A program made the position numbers and the translations under genes. This document shows positions 34,651 through 43,325 of a stretch of DNA of 64,000 nucleotides, piece after piece. Origin of the DNA: Massilia sp. METH4 (lineage in GTDB: Bacteria; Pseudomonadota; Gammaproteobacteria; Burkholderiales; Burkholderiaceae_D); contig NZ_CP146614.1 of assembly GCF_037094685.1 (NCBI RefSeq), positions 6,200,001-6,264,000 on the forward strand, written 5' to 3'. Positions within the stretch are counted from its first letter, which is position 1, and each line of letters starts with the position of its first letter. The notes beneath the pieces were generated by a model. It was not told where the DNA came from, made no database searches, and saw only the letters and a list, made by a program, of their open reading frames with translations.

Positions 34651-34923
34651 TCAGCCGACCAGCGTGGCCGCGCGAGTGAAGATCGAGACGCAGTAATCCA
34701 TCAGGTAGCCCGCCATCCAGCGCCCGGTGACGATGATCGCCAGCAGCGTGATGAGGAGCTTGGGCAGGAAGGACAGCGTCTGCTCGTTGATCTGGGTGGC
34801 GGCCTGGAACAGCGCCACGACGAGGCCCGCGGCCAGGCCCGGCACGACCAGGACCAGCACCAGCACCATCGTCATATGCAAGGCCTCGACCACCAGGTCG
34901 ACGGCCACGTCGGGAGTCAGCAC
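34651..34923 (-). CDS. fliQ: Flagellar export gate protein FliQ
   Basis: 90 aa. Two membrane helices with the family motif QAATQINEQTLSFLPKLL between them. The start is GTG at 34923 with AAGGTG ahead; the normal length of ~89 residues supports it. Part of the FliPQR gate. Confidence 0.95.
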   Translation of the reverse strand: MLTPDVAVDLVVEALHMTMVLVLVLVVPGLAAGLVVALFQAATQINEQTLSFLPKLLITLLAIIVTGRWMAGYLMDYCVSIFTRAATLVG

Positions 34924-34940
34924 GGCATCACCTTGGTCAT

Positions 34941-35774
34941 CTAATAAGCCTGGATACTGGTGACCAGCGTGTTCACGGTCAGGGTCCAGCCATCCACCAG
35001 CACGAACAGCAGCAACTTGAACGGCAGCGAAATCACGAGCGGCGAGAGCATCATCATGCCCATGGCCATCAGCACCGACGATACGACGAGGTCGATGATC
35101 AGGAAGGGAATGAACAGCATGCAGCCGATCTGGAACGCCGTCTTCAGCTCGGAAAGCACGAAGGCGGCCAGCTTCACCGGGAAGCCGTGCTGCATGGGAT
35201 TGGTGACGTTCTGCTCGCCGGCCAGCGTGGCGATCTGGCGCAGCGCGGCCTTGCTGGTCTGGGCCAGCATGAAACGGGACACCGGTTGCTCGGCGATGCG
35301 CAGCGCATCCTGCAGGCCGATCCGGTCCTGGTCATAGGGCACGAAGGCGTCGCGCCAGATCTGGTCGCCGATCGGCTTCATCACCAGCAGCGTGAGGATC
35401 AGGGCGATGCCCGTGATGATACGGTTCGGCAAGCCCTGCTGCAGACCCAGCGCCGAGCGCAGCAGCGACAGGACGATGACGAAACGGGTGAAGCTCGTCA
35501 TCATCATGACCAGCATGGGCAACAGGCCCAGCAGCGTCATGACGACGAGAATCTGCATCTTCACCGACAGGTCGGTGCGCGCGCCCGGCACCACGCCGGC
35601 CAGCAGGTCGGGCGTATCCGTACCCTGCTGGGCCAGGGCCAGCAGGGGCAGCGCGAGCAATGGCAGCGCCAGCAGGCCCAGCAAGCCGAGCCGAAGCGCG
35701 GCGGCCTTCCATGCGAGCGACTGGTGCGCCGTCGTTCCGACAGCGCCGGCTGCCGTCGCGCGGGGGGCCATCAT
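34941..35774 (-). CDS. fliP: Flagellar export gate protein FliP
   Basis: 277 aa. A cleavable signal-like N-terminus (Leu/Ala-rich, ALPLLALPLLALAQQ) is followed by MQILVVMTLLGLLPMLVMMM, SFTRFVIVLSLLRSALG and PVKLAAFVLSELKTAFQIGC, all hallmark FliP segments. The start overlaps the fliN stop (ATGA). fliP follows fliN directly; fliO, which normally sits between them and stabilises FliP, is absent. Confidence 0.95.
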   Translation of the reverse strand: MMAPRATAAGAVGTTAHQSLAWKAAALRLGLLGLLALPLLALPLLALAQQGTDTPDLLAGVVPGARTDLSVKMQILVVMTLLGLLPMLVMMMTSFTRFVIVLSLLRSALGLQQGLPNRIITGIALILTLLVMKPIGDQIWRDAFVPYDQDRIGLQDALRIAEQPVSRFMLAQTSKAALRQIATLAGEQNVTNPMQHGFPVKLAAFVLSELKTAFQIGCMLFIPFLIIDLVVSSVLMAMGMMMLSPLVISLPFKLLLFVLVDGWTLTVNTLVTSIQAY

Positions 35775-36160
35775 GAAGTCATCATGTCCAGGTTGAGCCC
35801 GTCCAGGTCGATCACTTTCAAGCCGTAGTTCTCGCCCGCCACCACCACCTCGGCGCGGCCGATCGCGGTGCCGTTGACCTTGATCACCAGCGGCTCGCCG
35901 GCCAGCGCGTCCAGTTCCACCACGCTGTCGGGACCGATGTTCATCAGGTCCTGCAGCGAGATCCGTGCCGAACCCACCTCGAGGGTGAGGGTCACGGGGA
36001 TCTTGCGCATCATCTGCGGCAGGTCGCGCCGCGGGGCACGCTGCACGGCGGAAAAATCGTCGGCCAGGTCGCTGGCGACCGGTTCCACCATCATTTCGTC
36101 GGTAATGTCGTCGAGCAGCGCATCGCTGTTGCCGTTTGCGTTCACGTTCATCATAGTCAT
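35771..36160 (-). CDS. fliN: Flagellar motor switch protein FliN
   Basis: 129 aa. An acidic N-terminal ~45 residues precede one SpoA/FliN domain (IPVTLTLEVGSARISLQDLM, VVELDALAGEPLVIKVNGT, IGRAEVVVAGENYGLKVID). Part of the cytoplasmic C ring, binding FliM and the export apparatus. Overlaps fliM by ATGA. Confidence 0.94.
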   Translation of the reverse strand: MTMMNVNANGNSDALLDDITDEMMVEPVASDLADDFSAVQRAPRRDLPQMMRKIPVTLTLEVGSARISLQDLMNIGPDSVVELDALAGEPLVIKVNGTAIGRAEVVVAGENYGLKVIDLDGLNLDMMTS

Positions 36161-37020
36161 TCGATGTCTTCAAAAGAGGTCAGGCACAGTTTTCCCTTGT
36201 GCTCCGTGACCGCGGCCGTGTACAGCCGGGAGTCCTCGAGCATCACATCCGCCCTGTGCAGGCTGATGGGAATCACATCTCCAATCCTCAAGTCGAACAG
36301 GGCGCCCAGGGTGACTTCCTTGCTCACCAGGCGCCCGGCGAGGGTCACCTGCAGCCGCTGCGCCAGCGGCGCCACGGGCTTGGCCGACCTGGCCGCATTC
36401 CGGCCGGCCTCGCGCTCGGGCACCAGGGAGCGCAATACGTCGGACATCAAGTGCTTGTCCAATGCGAACCATACCTTGCCCGCGATATCTCCGGCGCGCA
36501 GGTTCATCGTAATGATCCAGGTCCCCTTGCCTGGCTGCTTTCCGGGCACCGCCGGCGCGATCGCGAGAGGCGCCACCGGCCGCTGGCCGTCGGGTACGCC
36601 GGCAGCGATACGCGACGCCACGACATGGCTCAACTGTTGTCCGAGCGCAACACCCAGGCGTTCCTCGGTGGCCGTGACGCGCACCTTGCCTTCGTCGACC
36701 GGCATGGCGGCCCCCTTCCCGGCACCATAGCGCTGGTCGAGCGCCGACAGCAGCACGGCCCGTTCGATCGCGAAACCGATCACGCCGCTGCCCGCGGCGA
36801 AGTATTGCCAGCGCATGCGCGGCTCCTCGCCCGTCAATTGCGAGAACCCGACATGTTCGACCTCGGTGCCGCCCCAGTAGCGCCGGCTCGCGGGCTGGCG
36901 CAGCGCGGCGACAAGCTCGTCGCGCAGCTGGGCGGCAAAGTGCGGCAGCCGGTGGACCGGCCGGCCCAGCAGGGTCGGGTCCAGTACCTGGGGCGGGGCT
37001 GTGGTGGTTAGCGTGGTCAT
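36157..37020 (-). CDS. fliM: FliM-family motor switch protein, divergent (lateral type)
   Basis: 287 aa, shorter than classical FliM (~330). It begins MTTLTTTAPPQVLDPTLLGR and lacks the N-terminal LSQ[DE]EIDALL CheY-P-binding motif. The middle domain is weakly FliM-like, and the C-terminal ~75 residues are a SpoA domain (LQVTLAGRLVSKEVTLGALF, RIGDVIPISL). Position before fliN and the C-terminal domain support the FliM call. A GTG 21 bp upstream is an alternative start. How the motor reads chemotaxis without the motif is open. Confidence 0.82.
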   Translation of the reverse strand: MTTLTTTAPPQVLDPTLLGRPVHRLPHFAAQLRDELVAALRQPASRRYWGGTEVEHVGFSQLTGEEPRMRWQYFAAGSGVIGFAIERAVLLSALDQRYGAGKGAAMPVDEGKVRVTATEERLGVALGQQLSHVVASRIAAGVPDGQRPVAPLAIAPAVPGKQPGKGTWIITMNLRAGDIAGKVWFALDKHLMSDVLRSLVPEREAGRNAARSAKPVAPLAQRLQVTLAGRLVSKEVTLGALFDLRIGDVIPISLHRADVMLEDSRLYTAAVTEHKGKLCLTSFEDIE

Positions 37021-37575
37021 TGTGTTGTTTTCCCTCTGCACGCCACATCGTAGCGCAAATGCGCGCGATTCCTACGAAGGGGACGATCCAGACATTCTAG
37101 GATACCGCAATTCCGCTGATATTGCCATGCAACAATACCCCCGCACGATTGAAAATCCCCTTTACAGTGCTGTTGCCTCGCGGTAAGCTTCATTCCGTCG
37201 TACATCAATTGCCGCTGCCACGGAGAAATACCGCAGCAATTTCTCAATTGATGCTTAGTGCATGATTCTTAAAGAGTTTTGCAACGATTTCAAGTTTCTT
37301 TCATAAGAAGCAACGCAGCGCAACCAATCGTACCTGGCCAATAACTACCGCGTGACCACATTAATACGGCCATGCTTTTTTTACCGCGAAAGCGGCACAA
37401 GAAAAATCGGAAGTTTTTCTTTGCGAGTATCAAGTTGCGGCGCTGGCGACCGATACCCACAAGCAAGCAGGCAGCAAGAATCATTGACGTGTAGTAATTC
37501 CAGACACTGATTTAGACACTGATTCTCGGCACTGCCGGCCGGACGAAGTTCAACGTTGTATCCATGGAGAGACTT
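37021..37575. other. Divergent fliM/fliE intergenic region, no gene found
   Basis: 555 bp, AT-richer than its flanks, with no credible coding frame. It must hold promoters for both halves of the export/basal-body gene set. The best candidate facing fliE is TTGCAA (37279-37284), 17 bp, CATAAG (37302-37307). In lateral systems such as that of Vibrio parahaemolyticus this gap holds lafK, the sigma-54 activator; here it is empty. Confidence 0.6.
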
Positions 37576-37932
37576 ATGGCAAATGATATGGCCGGCATGA
37601 TCAAGGCGGACCTCGCGGCACTCACCAATGCCGCTTCCGACCTGGCCACGCAAGCAGGCACGATCGCGCCTGCCGCCCAGTTCGCGCAGTTCGACAATCA
37701 GGGCGGGCAATCCGGCGGCTTCGCGCAAGCGATGATGAATGCCGTCTCCAGCGTCAACGCAGCCGACAAGGCCGCGGGTGAAAAAATGGCCGATGTCGAC
37801 GCCGGCCGCAGCGACGACCTGGTGGGGGCCATGCTGGCCAGCCAGGAAGCCAGCCTCTCGTTCTCGATGCTGATGCAGGTCCGTAACAAAGTGATGGGCG
37901 CCGTCGACGAACTCATCAAGCTGCCGCTGTAA
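37576..37932 (+). CDS. fliE: Flagellar hook-basal body protein FliE
   Basis: 118 aa. The C-terminal ~70 residues carry the FliE pattern (FAQAMMNAVSSVNAADKAAG, then ASQEASLSFSMLMQVRNKVM). FliE links the MS ring to the rod. The start at MANDMAGM is chosen because GGAGAG lies just upstream; an ATG 12 bp earlier has no site. First gene of the fliEFGHIJ operon. Confidence 0.92.
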   Translation: MANDMAGMIKADLAALTNAASDLATQAGTIAPAAQFAQFDNQGGQSGGFAQAMMNAVSSVNAADKAAGEKMADVDAGRSDDLVGAMLASQEASLSFSMLMQVRNKVMGAVDELIKLPL

Positions 37933-37992
37933 TTCTCGCAGTTGCCAGCCGCTTCTTTTCCCGCATTTCTTTTTCTCTGCTGAAAGTCCGAC

Positions 37993-39777
37993 GTGATCAA
38001 CACCCTTAAGTCCGCTTTTGGGCGCTGGCGCGGCAATGGCGCTCCCGCCATGCCCCCTGCCCTCGTCAAGAACCTGTACCCGATGCTGATGCTGGCCGTC
38101 GGCCTGACGGCTGTCGTGCTGATGTTCCTCTGGAAAGACCAGTCCGGCTACAAGGCCGTGTTCGGTGCCCGCGAAAAGGTCGTCGCGGCCGACATGATGA
38201 CCGTGCTGGACGGCGAACAGATCCCCTACCGCATCCACCCGGACAGCGGCCAGGTCCTGGTGCCGGAATCGGAACTGGGCAAGGTGCGCATGCTGCTGGC
38301 GTCGAAAGGCGTGACCGCGCAGCTGCCGCAAGGCCTGGAACTGATGGACAAGAACGATCCGCTGGGCGTGTCGCAGTTCGTGCAGGACGTGCGCTTCCGC
38401 CGCGGCCTGGAAGGCGAGCTGGCACAGAGCATCATGACGCTGGACGCCATCGCGTCGGCGCGGGTGCACCTGTCGATCGCCAAGTCGACCTCGTTCGTGT
38501 CGTCGGACGGCGAGAAATCGTCGGCTGCCGTGGTGGTGGGTCTGAAACCCGGCCGCAACCTGGCGCCGGAACACATCGCCGCCGTGATCAACATGGTGGC
38601 CGGCTCGGTCGCCAGCCTGGACCCGACCCGCGTCAGCCTGGTGGACCAGGCCGGCAACCTGCTGTCCTCGCACGTCGACCTGTCCGATGGCTTCGATGCC
38701 AACGCGGCCGGCAACGAAGGCCAGAAGCGCATCCAGGACGAAATCAAGGGCAATATCCGCGGCCTGCTGGGCCCGATCGTCGGCGAAGACAACTTCAAGG
38801 TGAGCGTCACCGCCGCGGTCGACAACGACAAGGTCGAGGAAACCGTCGAGAAGTATGGCGAAGCTCCGAAAGTGACCAGCGAAGCTACGCGTGAAGAGCA
38901 GGACCGCAACCGCATGGCGATGGGTGTGCCGGGCACGCTGTCGAACCGCCCGCCGGCTGCTGCCGCCGAGGAGACGCCAGCCGCGCCGGGCGCCCCGGCC
39001 GCCGATGGCGCCGCCGCACCGGGCCAGATGCCCGACGGTAGCGCCCGCAAGAATGCAACCACGCGCCAGTACGCCTACGATCGCAGTATCGTACAGACCA
39101 AGCGTGCCCGTGGCCGCCTGGAGCGCCAGAACGTGGCAATCGTGCTGGCCCAGTCCGCCGCTGCCGACCCGAAGACGGGCTGGACCGCCGCCGAGCTGGC
39201 CAATATCGACAAGGTGCTGCGCAACGGCCTGGGCATCAACGCCGAGCGCGGCGATTCGCTGGTGGTCTCCGCGATGCGGTTCCCGGCCAAGGCGGCTCCG
39301 GTGCAGTGGTGGGAAGAGCGTGACAACATCGTCGACATCGGCGGCTGGGTGAGCTACGCGCTGGCCGCACTGCTGGGTTACTTCCTGATCCTGCGTCCGC
39401 TGCTGAAGCTGCTGACGAACAGCCTGGCCCCGGCCGCTCCGGCACCGCTGGCGCTGGATACCCGCAGCGGCAAGGACCGCCGCGGCGACGCAGCCGCCCT
39501 GCCGGGCACCGCCGAAGCCCTGCCGGCCGGCGGCGCCACCCCGGCGGCACTGGGTACCACGGCCGAGCTCGCTAATGGTACGGCAACGAATGCCGTTACC
39601 CCAGTGAATGCCACCGGCATCGCCGTCCAGCCCCTGCTGGAAAACTATGATCTGCCGCCCGCCGGTTCGCCGGTCGATGTGATGGTCGATCACCTGAAGG
39701 TTCTGGCCGAGAAAGAGCCGGAGCGTGTTGCGGAAGTCGTCAAACAGTGGATGCAGAAAAATGGCCGAGCTCAATAA
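37993..39777 (+). CDS. fliF: Flagellar MS-ring protein FliF
   Basis: 594 aa. Membrane helix 1 at ~35-50 (LMLAVGLTAVVLMFLW), ring-building domains in the periplasm (e.g. DPLGVSQFVQDVRFRRGLEG), and a low-complexity Ala/Pro loop at ~315-350. Helix 2 is at ~452-470 and the FliG-binding tail lies at the end (VMVDHLKVLAEKEPERVAEV). GTG start at 37993. The gene overlaps the start of fliG by 17 bp. Confidence 0.95.
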   Translation: MINTLKSAFGRWRGNGAPAMPPALVKNLYPMLMLAVGLTAVVLMFLWKDQSGYKAVFGAREKVVAADMMTVLDGEQIPYRIHPDSGQVLVPESELGKVRMLLASKGVTAQLPQGLELMDKNDPLGVSQFVQDVRFRRGLEGELAQSIMTLDAIASARVHLSIAKSTSFVSSDGEKSSAAVVVGLKPGRNLAPEHIAAVINMVAGSVASLDPTRVSLVDQAGNLLSSHVDLSDGFDANAAGNEGQKRIQDEIKGNIRGLLGPIVGEDNFKVSVTAAVDNDKVEETVEKYGEAPKVTSEATREEQDRNRMAMGVPGTLSNRPPAAAAEETPAAPGAPAADGAAAPGQMPDGSARKNATTRQYAYDRSIVQTKRARGRLERQNVAIVLAQSAAADPKTGWTAAELANIDKVLRNGLGINAERGDSLVVSAMRFPAKAAPVQWWEERDNIVDIGGWVSYALAALLGYFLILRPLLKLLTNSLAPAAPAPLALDTRSGKDRRGDAAALPGTAEALPAGGATPAALGTTAELANGTATNAVTPVNATGIAVQPLLENYDLPPAGSPVDVMVDHLKVLAEKEPERVAEVVKQWMQKNGRAQ

Positions 39778-40804
39778 CATGAACGTGAATCTGAACGATC
39801 TGGCACCCGAGGGTGCAACGCTGACCCCGGTCGAGCAAGCCGCCATCGTGCTGCTGTCGATCGGCGAGGAACAGGCGGCGGCCGTGCTGCGCTGCCTGTC
39901 CCGCGAGGAATTGCTGGAAGTGACCCAGGTCATGTCGCGCATGAGCGGCATCAAGGTCGAAGCCGTGAAGAGCGCGATCCAGACCTTCTTCGACGACTAC
40001 CGCCAGCAGTCGGGCGTGCACGGCGCCTCGCGCCAGTACCTGAAGCGCTCGCTGGACCTGGCCCTGGGCGGCGACATCGCCAACACGGTGCTGAACAATA
40101 TCTACGGCGACGAGCTGCGCCCGAAAATGGCGCGCCTGCAGTGGGCCTCGCCGAAGTGGCTGGCCGACTACATCGCCAACGAGCACGTGCGCATCCAGGC
40201 CGTATTCCTGTCCTTCCTGCCGCCGGCGCTGGCCGGCCAGATCGTCGACGGCCTGCCCGTCGAGGGCCGCGACCTGGTGCTGCTCTCCCTGGCGCGCCTG
40301 GACGAGATCGACCGCGATCTGCTGGCCGAGCTCGATGAGCTGGTGGACCGTTGCCTGGCCTCGTTCGACATGCAGAGCACCAGCATCGAAGGCGTCAAGC
40401 AGGTGGCCGAGATCCTGAACCGCCTGCCAGGCAACCGCGCCCAGGTGGTGGAGCTGCTGCGTGCCCACGATCCGTCGATCGTGGAACAGATCGAACTGTC
40501 GATGTACGACTTCCTGATCCTGGCCTCGCAGACCGAAGCCGTGCTGTCGCGCCTGATCGAGGAAGTGCCGCTGGAGCAGTGGGCCATCGCCCTGAAGGGT
40601 GCCGAGCCGTCGATCCGCGACGCGGTGCTCAGGACGATGCCGAAGCGCCAGGCGCAGGCATTCGAGGACATGATGCGCCGCGCCGGCCCGGTGCCGATGT
40701 CGCGCATCGAGGCGGCCCGTTCGGAAATCATGGCCACCGTCAAGGCACTGGCCGATTCCGGCGAAGTCGAGGTGCAGCTGTTCGCCGAGACGGTGGTCGA
40801 ATGA
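39761..40804 (+). CDS. fliG: Flagellar motor switch protein FliG, divergent C-terminal charges
   Basis: 347 aa. FliG N (VEQAAIVLLSIGEEQAAAVL), middle (WLADYIANEHVRIQAVFLSF, with EHVR where classical FliG has EHPQ) and C-terminal domain (AIALKGAEPSIRDAVLRTMP). Rotor ring on FliF that contacts the stators. Anchored on the shared IALKGAE, the D-D and distal R charged positions used for torque in E. coli are T-E and E here. The ATG at 39761 overlaps fliF; ATG at 39779 is a later alternative. Confidence 0.93.
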   Translation: MAELNNMNVNLNDLAPEGATLTPVEQAAIVLLSIGEEQAAAVLRCLSREELLEVTQVMSRMSGIKVEAVKSAIQTFFDDYRQQSGVHGASRQYLKRSLDLALGGDIANTVLNNIYGDELRPKMARLQWASPKWLADYIANEHVRIQAVFLSFLPPALAGQIVDGLPVEGRDLVLLSLARLDEIDRDLLAELDELVDRCLASFDMQSTSIEGVKQVAEILNRLPGNRAQVVELLRAHDPSIVEQIELSMYDFLILASQTEAVLSRLIEEVPLEQWAIALKGAEPSIRDAVLRTMPKRQAQAFEDMMRRAGPVPMSRIEAARSEIMATVKALADSGEVEVQLFAETVVE

Positions 40805-41490
40805 AGCAATTCCGCCCTTATCGGTTCCCGCCGCTGTCGCACCATACGCCGCCGGCGCATGGTAACGGCACGACGCCCGATCCGGCGGCGTGGCAAGCCT
40901 CGATCAGCGAGGGGTTCGAACAGGGCCAGCGCGACGGCTACGAGATCGGCCTGCAGCGCGGCCAGGAGGAAGGCTACGAGGCCGGGCGCGTGCAGGGCAT
41001 CGCCACCGGCCGCGAGGAAGGCCGCGCCGAAACCGCGGTGGCGCTGGACGAACTGGCCCGCCCGATCGACGCGATGCTGAAGAGCCTGAAGAAACTGCGC
41101 AGCGACTACCGCGCCGCGCAGCGCAAGGAAGTGGTGGACCTGGTCGCGAAGGTGGCCCGTTCCGTGATCCGCGCCGAGCTGGCACTGCAGCCCGTGCAGA
41201 TCATGGCGCTGGTCGATGAAACGATCGCTTCGATGCCGCCGACGCGCGAAGACATCGATGTCTACCTGAACCCGGAAGAATTGAAGCGGGTGTCGGAACT
41301 GGATCCGAAGCGCGCCAAGCGCTGGAACCTGATCGCCGATGCCAGCCTGGATGCGGGCGAATGCCGCATCCGCGCCGGCGACAACGAAGTCGACGCCGGC
41401 TGCACGCAGCGCCTGGCCGCCGTGATGGAACAGGTGGATCGACAATTGCAGGCCGCCGATGGCGGCGATGAAGACGAGACCGACGAATGA
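40801..41490 (+). CDS. fliH: Flagellar assembly protein FliH
   Basis: 229 aa. Residues ~40-75 hold GxxxG-type repeats (FEQGQRDGYEIGLQRGQEEG ...), the FliH hallmark helix. They are followed by the V-ATPase-E-like C-terminal domain (VVDLVAKVARSVIRAELALQ). It inhibits and docks the FliI ATPase. ATGA overlaps with both fliG and fliI show tight coupling. Confidence 0.92.
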   Translation: MKQFRPYRFPPLSHHTPPAHGNGTTPDPAAWQASISEGFEQGQRDGYEIGLQRGQEEGYEAGRVQGIATGREEGRAETAVALDELARPIDAMLKSLKKLRSDYRAAQRKEVVDLVAKVARSVIRAELALQPVQIMALVDETIASMPPTREDIDVYLNPEELKRVSELDPKRAKRWNLIADASLDAGECRIRAGDNEVDAGCTQRLAAVMEQVDRQLQAADGGDEDETDE

Positions 41491-42797
41491 TTGCAGACGC
41501 ACTGCGCAAGCTGGAACTGGATGCCGTGCCGATGGCCACGCCCACCGGCCGGCTGGTCGGTGCCTCCGGGCTGCTGCTCGAAGTGGTCGGTTGCCCGCTG
41601 CACACGGGCCAGCGCGCCCGCATCGAAACGGTGGACGGGCAGTGGCTGGAAGGCCAGGTGGTGGGCTTTCGCGACAAGGTGTCCTACCTGATGCCGTTCA
41701 AGAAGGCGACCGGCCTGCAGACCGGCGCCCGCGTGCTGCCCTCGCAGGAAAAGGCCACGCTGAAGATCGGCACGGGCTGGCTGGGCCGCATGGTCAACGG
41801 CCTGGGCGAACCGATCGACGGCAAGGGCAAGCTGACCGGCGAGCACGAGCTGGACATGCATCCGCCCTACGTCAATCCGTTGAAGAAAAAGCCCGTGCAC
41901 GAACCGCTGGACGTGGGCGTGCGTGCCATCAACTCCATGCTCACGCTGGGCAAGGGCCAGCGCGTGGGCCTGATGGCCGGTTCCGGCGTCGGCAAGTCGG
42001 TGCTGCTGGGCATCATGACGCGGCAGACCGTGGCCGACGTGGTCGTGGTGGGCCTGATCGGCGAACGTTCGCGCGAGGTGCGCGAGTTCATCGACCTGTC
42101 GCTGGGCGCCGAGGGCTTGAAGAAAGCCGTGCTGGTGATCGCGCCGGCGGACGAATCGCCGATGATGCGCGTGATGGCAACCGAGCTGTGCCATACCATC
42201 GCGGCCCATTACCGCGACCAGGGCAAGAACGTGCTGCTGCTGGTGGACTCGCTGACGCGCTATGCGATGGCGCTGCGCGAGGTGGCCCTCGCCCTGGGCG
42301 AGCCGCCGGCCACCAAGGGCTATCCGCCATCGGTGTTCTCGAACCTGCCGCAGCTGGTCGAATCGGCCGGCAACGGCGAACACGAGGAAGGCTCGATGAG
42401 CGCGATCTATACCGTGCTGGCCGAGGGCGACGACCAGCAGGACCCCGTCGTCGACACGGCGCGGGCGATCCTGGATGGCCATATCGTGCTGACGCGCGCG
42501 CTGGCCGAACGCGGCCACTACCCGGCCATCGATATCGGCCAGTCGATCAGCCGCTGCATGAACGGCATCATCACGAAGGACCACATGCAGGCGGCGCGCG
42601 CGCTGAAGGCCGCGATGGCCAAGCACGACCGCGTGCGCGACCTGATCCCGCTGGGCGCCTACGTGCCGGGCGCCGATCCGGTGACCGACCGCGCCGTGCA
42701 GTTGCACCCGCATATCGAAGCATTCCTGTGCCAGGGCACGAAGGAAGACGCGCCGTATACCGGCTGCGTGGAAAATCTTGAAAGGCTGATGAAATGA
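41487..42797 (+). CDS. fliI: Flagellum-specific ATPase FliI
   Basis: 436 aa. F1-beta-like. Walker A GLMAGSGVGKSVLLG (~162-176), Walker B VLLLVDSLTRYAMALREVAL, and the family signature PPSVFSNLPQLVESAG. Drives chaperone release and substrate entry in flagellar type III export. Overlaps fliH and fliJ by ATGA. Confidence 0.96.
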   Translation: MIADALRKLELDAVPMATPTGRLVGASGLLLEVVGCPLHTGQRARIETVDGQWLEGQVVGFRDKVSYLMPFKKATGLQTGARVLPSQEKATLKIGTGWLGRMVNGLGEPIDGKGKLTGEHELDMHPPYVNPLKKKPVHEPLDVGVRAINSMLTLGKGQRVGLMAGSGVGKSVLLGIMTRQTVADVVVVGLIGERSREVREFIDLSLGAEGLKKAVLVIAPADESPMMRVMATELCHTIAAHYRDQGKNVLLLVDSLTRYAMALREVALALGEPPATKGYPPSVFSNLPQLVESAGNGEHEEGSMSAIYTVLAEGDDQQDPVVDTARAILDGHIVLTRALAERGHYPAIDIGQSISRCMNGIITKDHMQAARALKAAMAKHDRVRDLIPLGAYVPGADPVTDRAVQLHPHIEAFLCQGTKEDAPYTGCVENLERLMK

Positions 42798-43228
42798 CCG
42801 ACCGGCTGCTGATCCAGAACCTGACCTCGCTCGTGGCACTGCGCAATACCCAACTGGAAAAGCTGCAGGCCGCGCAGGCGGAAAAGCAGGCAACGGCCGA
42901 GCGTTACAAGAAAAACCTCGACCGCCTGCACAGCCTGGCGGTCAACAGCGGCGCCTCCGGCAGCCTGCCGATCGCGCTGGCCGCCAATTGCGGCAACTAC
43001 AAGCAGGCCGTGCTGGCGATGGCCGACAGCCACCGGCTCGACCTCACCATGCACGAGGCCGACATGGCCGTCTCGCAAAAGGCGCTGAACCAGGCTTACG
43101 TGAAATGCGAGGTGCTGGGCCAAGTGCTGGAAAAGAACAAGCAGGCGCTGGCACACAAGGGCGCGGTGCAAGAACGCAAAGTGCATGATGACCTGGCAAC
43201 GCAAGTGTGGCTTCGGTCCCAAAATTGA
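42794..43228 (+). CDS. fliJ: Flagellar export protein FliJ
   Basis: 144 aa, almost wholly coiled coil (LVALRNTQLEKLQAAQAEKQ; HEADMAVSQKALNQAYVKCE). FliJ is the stalk of the FliHIJ ATPase complex and is poorly conserved in sequence, so position after fliI carries much of the call. Last gene of the fliE-J run; a 97-bp gap precedes fliD. Confidence 0.85.
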   Translation: MTDRLLIQNLTSLVALRNTQLEKLQAAQAEKQATAERYKKNLDRLHSLAVNSGASGSLPIALAANCGNYKQAVLAMADSHRLDLTMHEADMAVSQKALNQAYVKCEVLGQVLEKNKQALAHKGAVQERKVHDDLATQVWLRSQN

Positions 43229-43277
43229 GCGAAAAATAGATCCATACGGAAATAAATTTCATGGCGAACGTACTTTG

Positions 43278-43283
43278 GTCGCC
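43278..43283 (+). promoter_or_regulatory. Possible FliA -10-like element before fliD
   Basis: GTCGCCTGTACC resembles the flagellin/flgK motif GTCGCCTTGTA and lies ~43 bp before the fliD ATG. The matching upstream element at 15 bp is only TCAT, so this is weak. Confidence 0.3.
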
Positions 43284-43325
43284 TGTACCCAAGTACACTG
43301 TCCATAATTTCCCAGGAGCATTAAA

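Noticed and set aside
37205..37222. Sigma-54-like TGGCA..TTG on the minus strand upstream of fliM
   Set aside because: The GG to GC spacing is one base too long and the final GC is missing.
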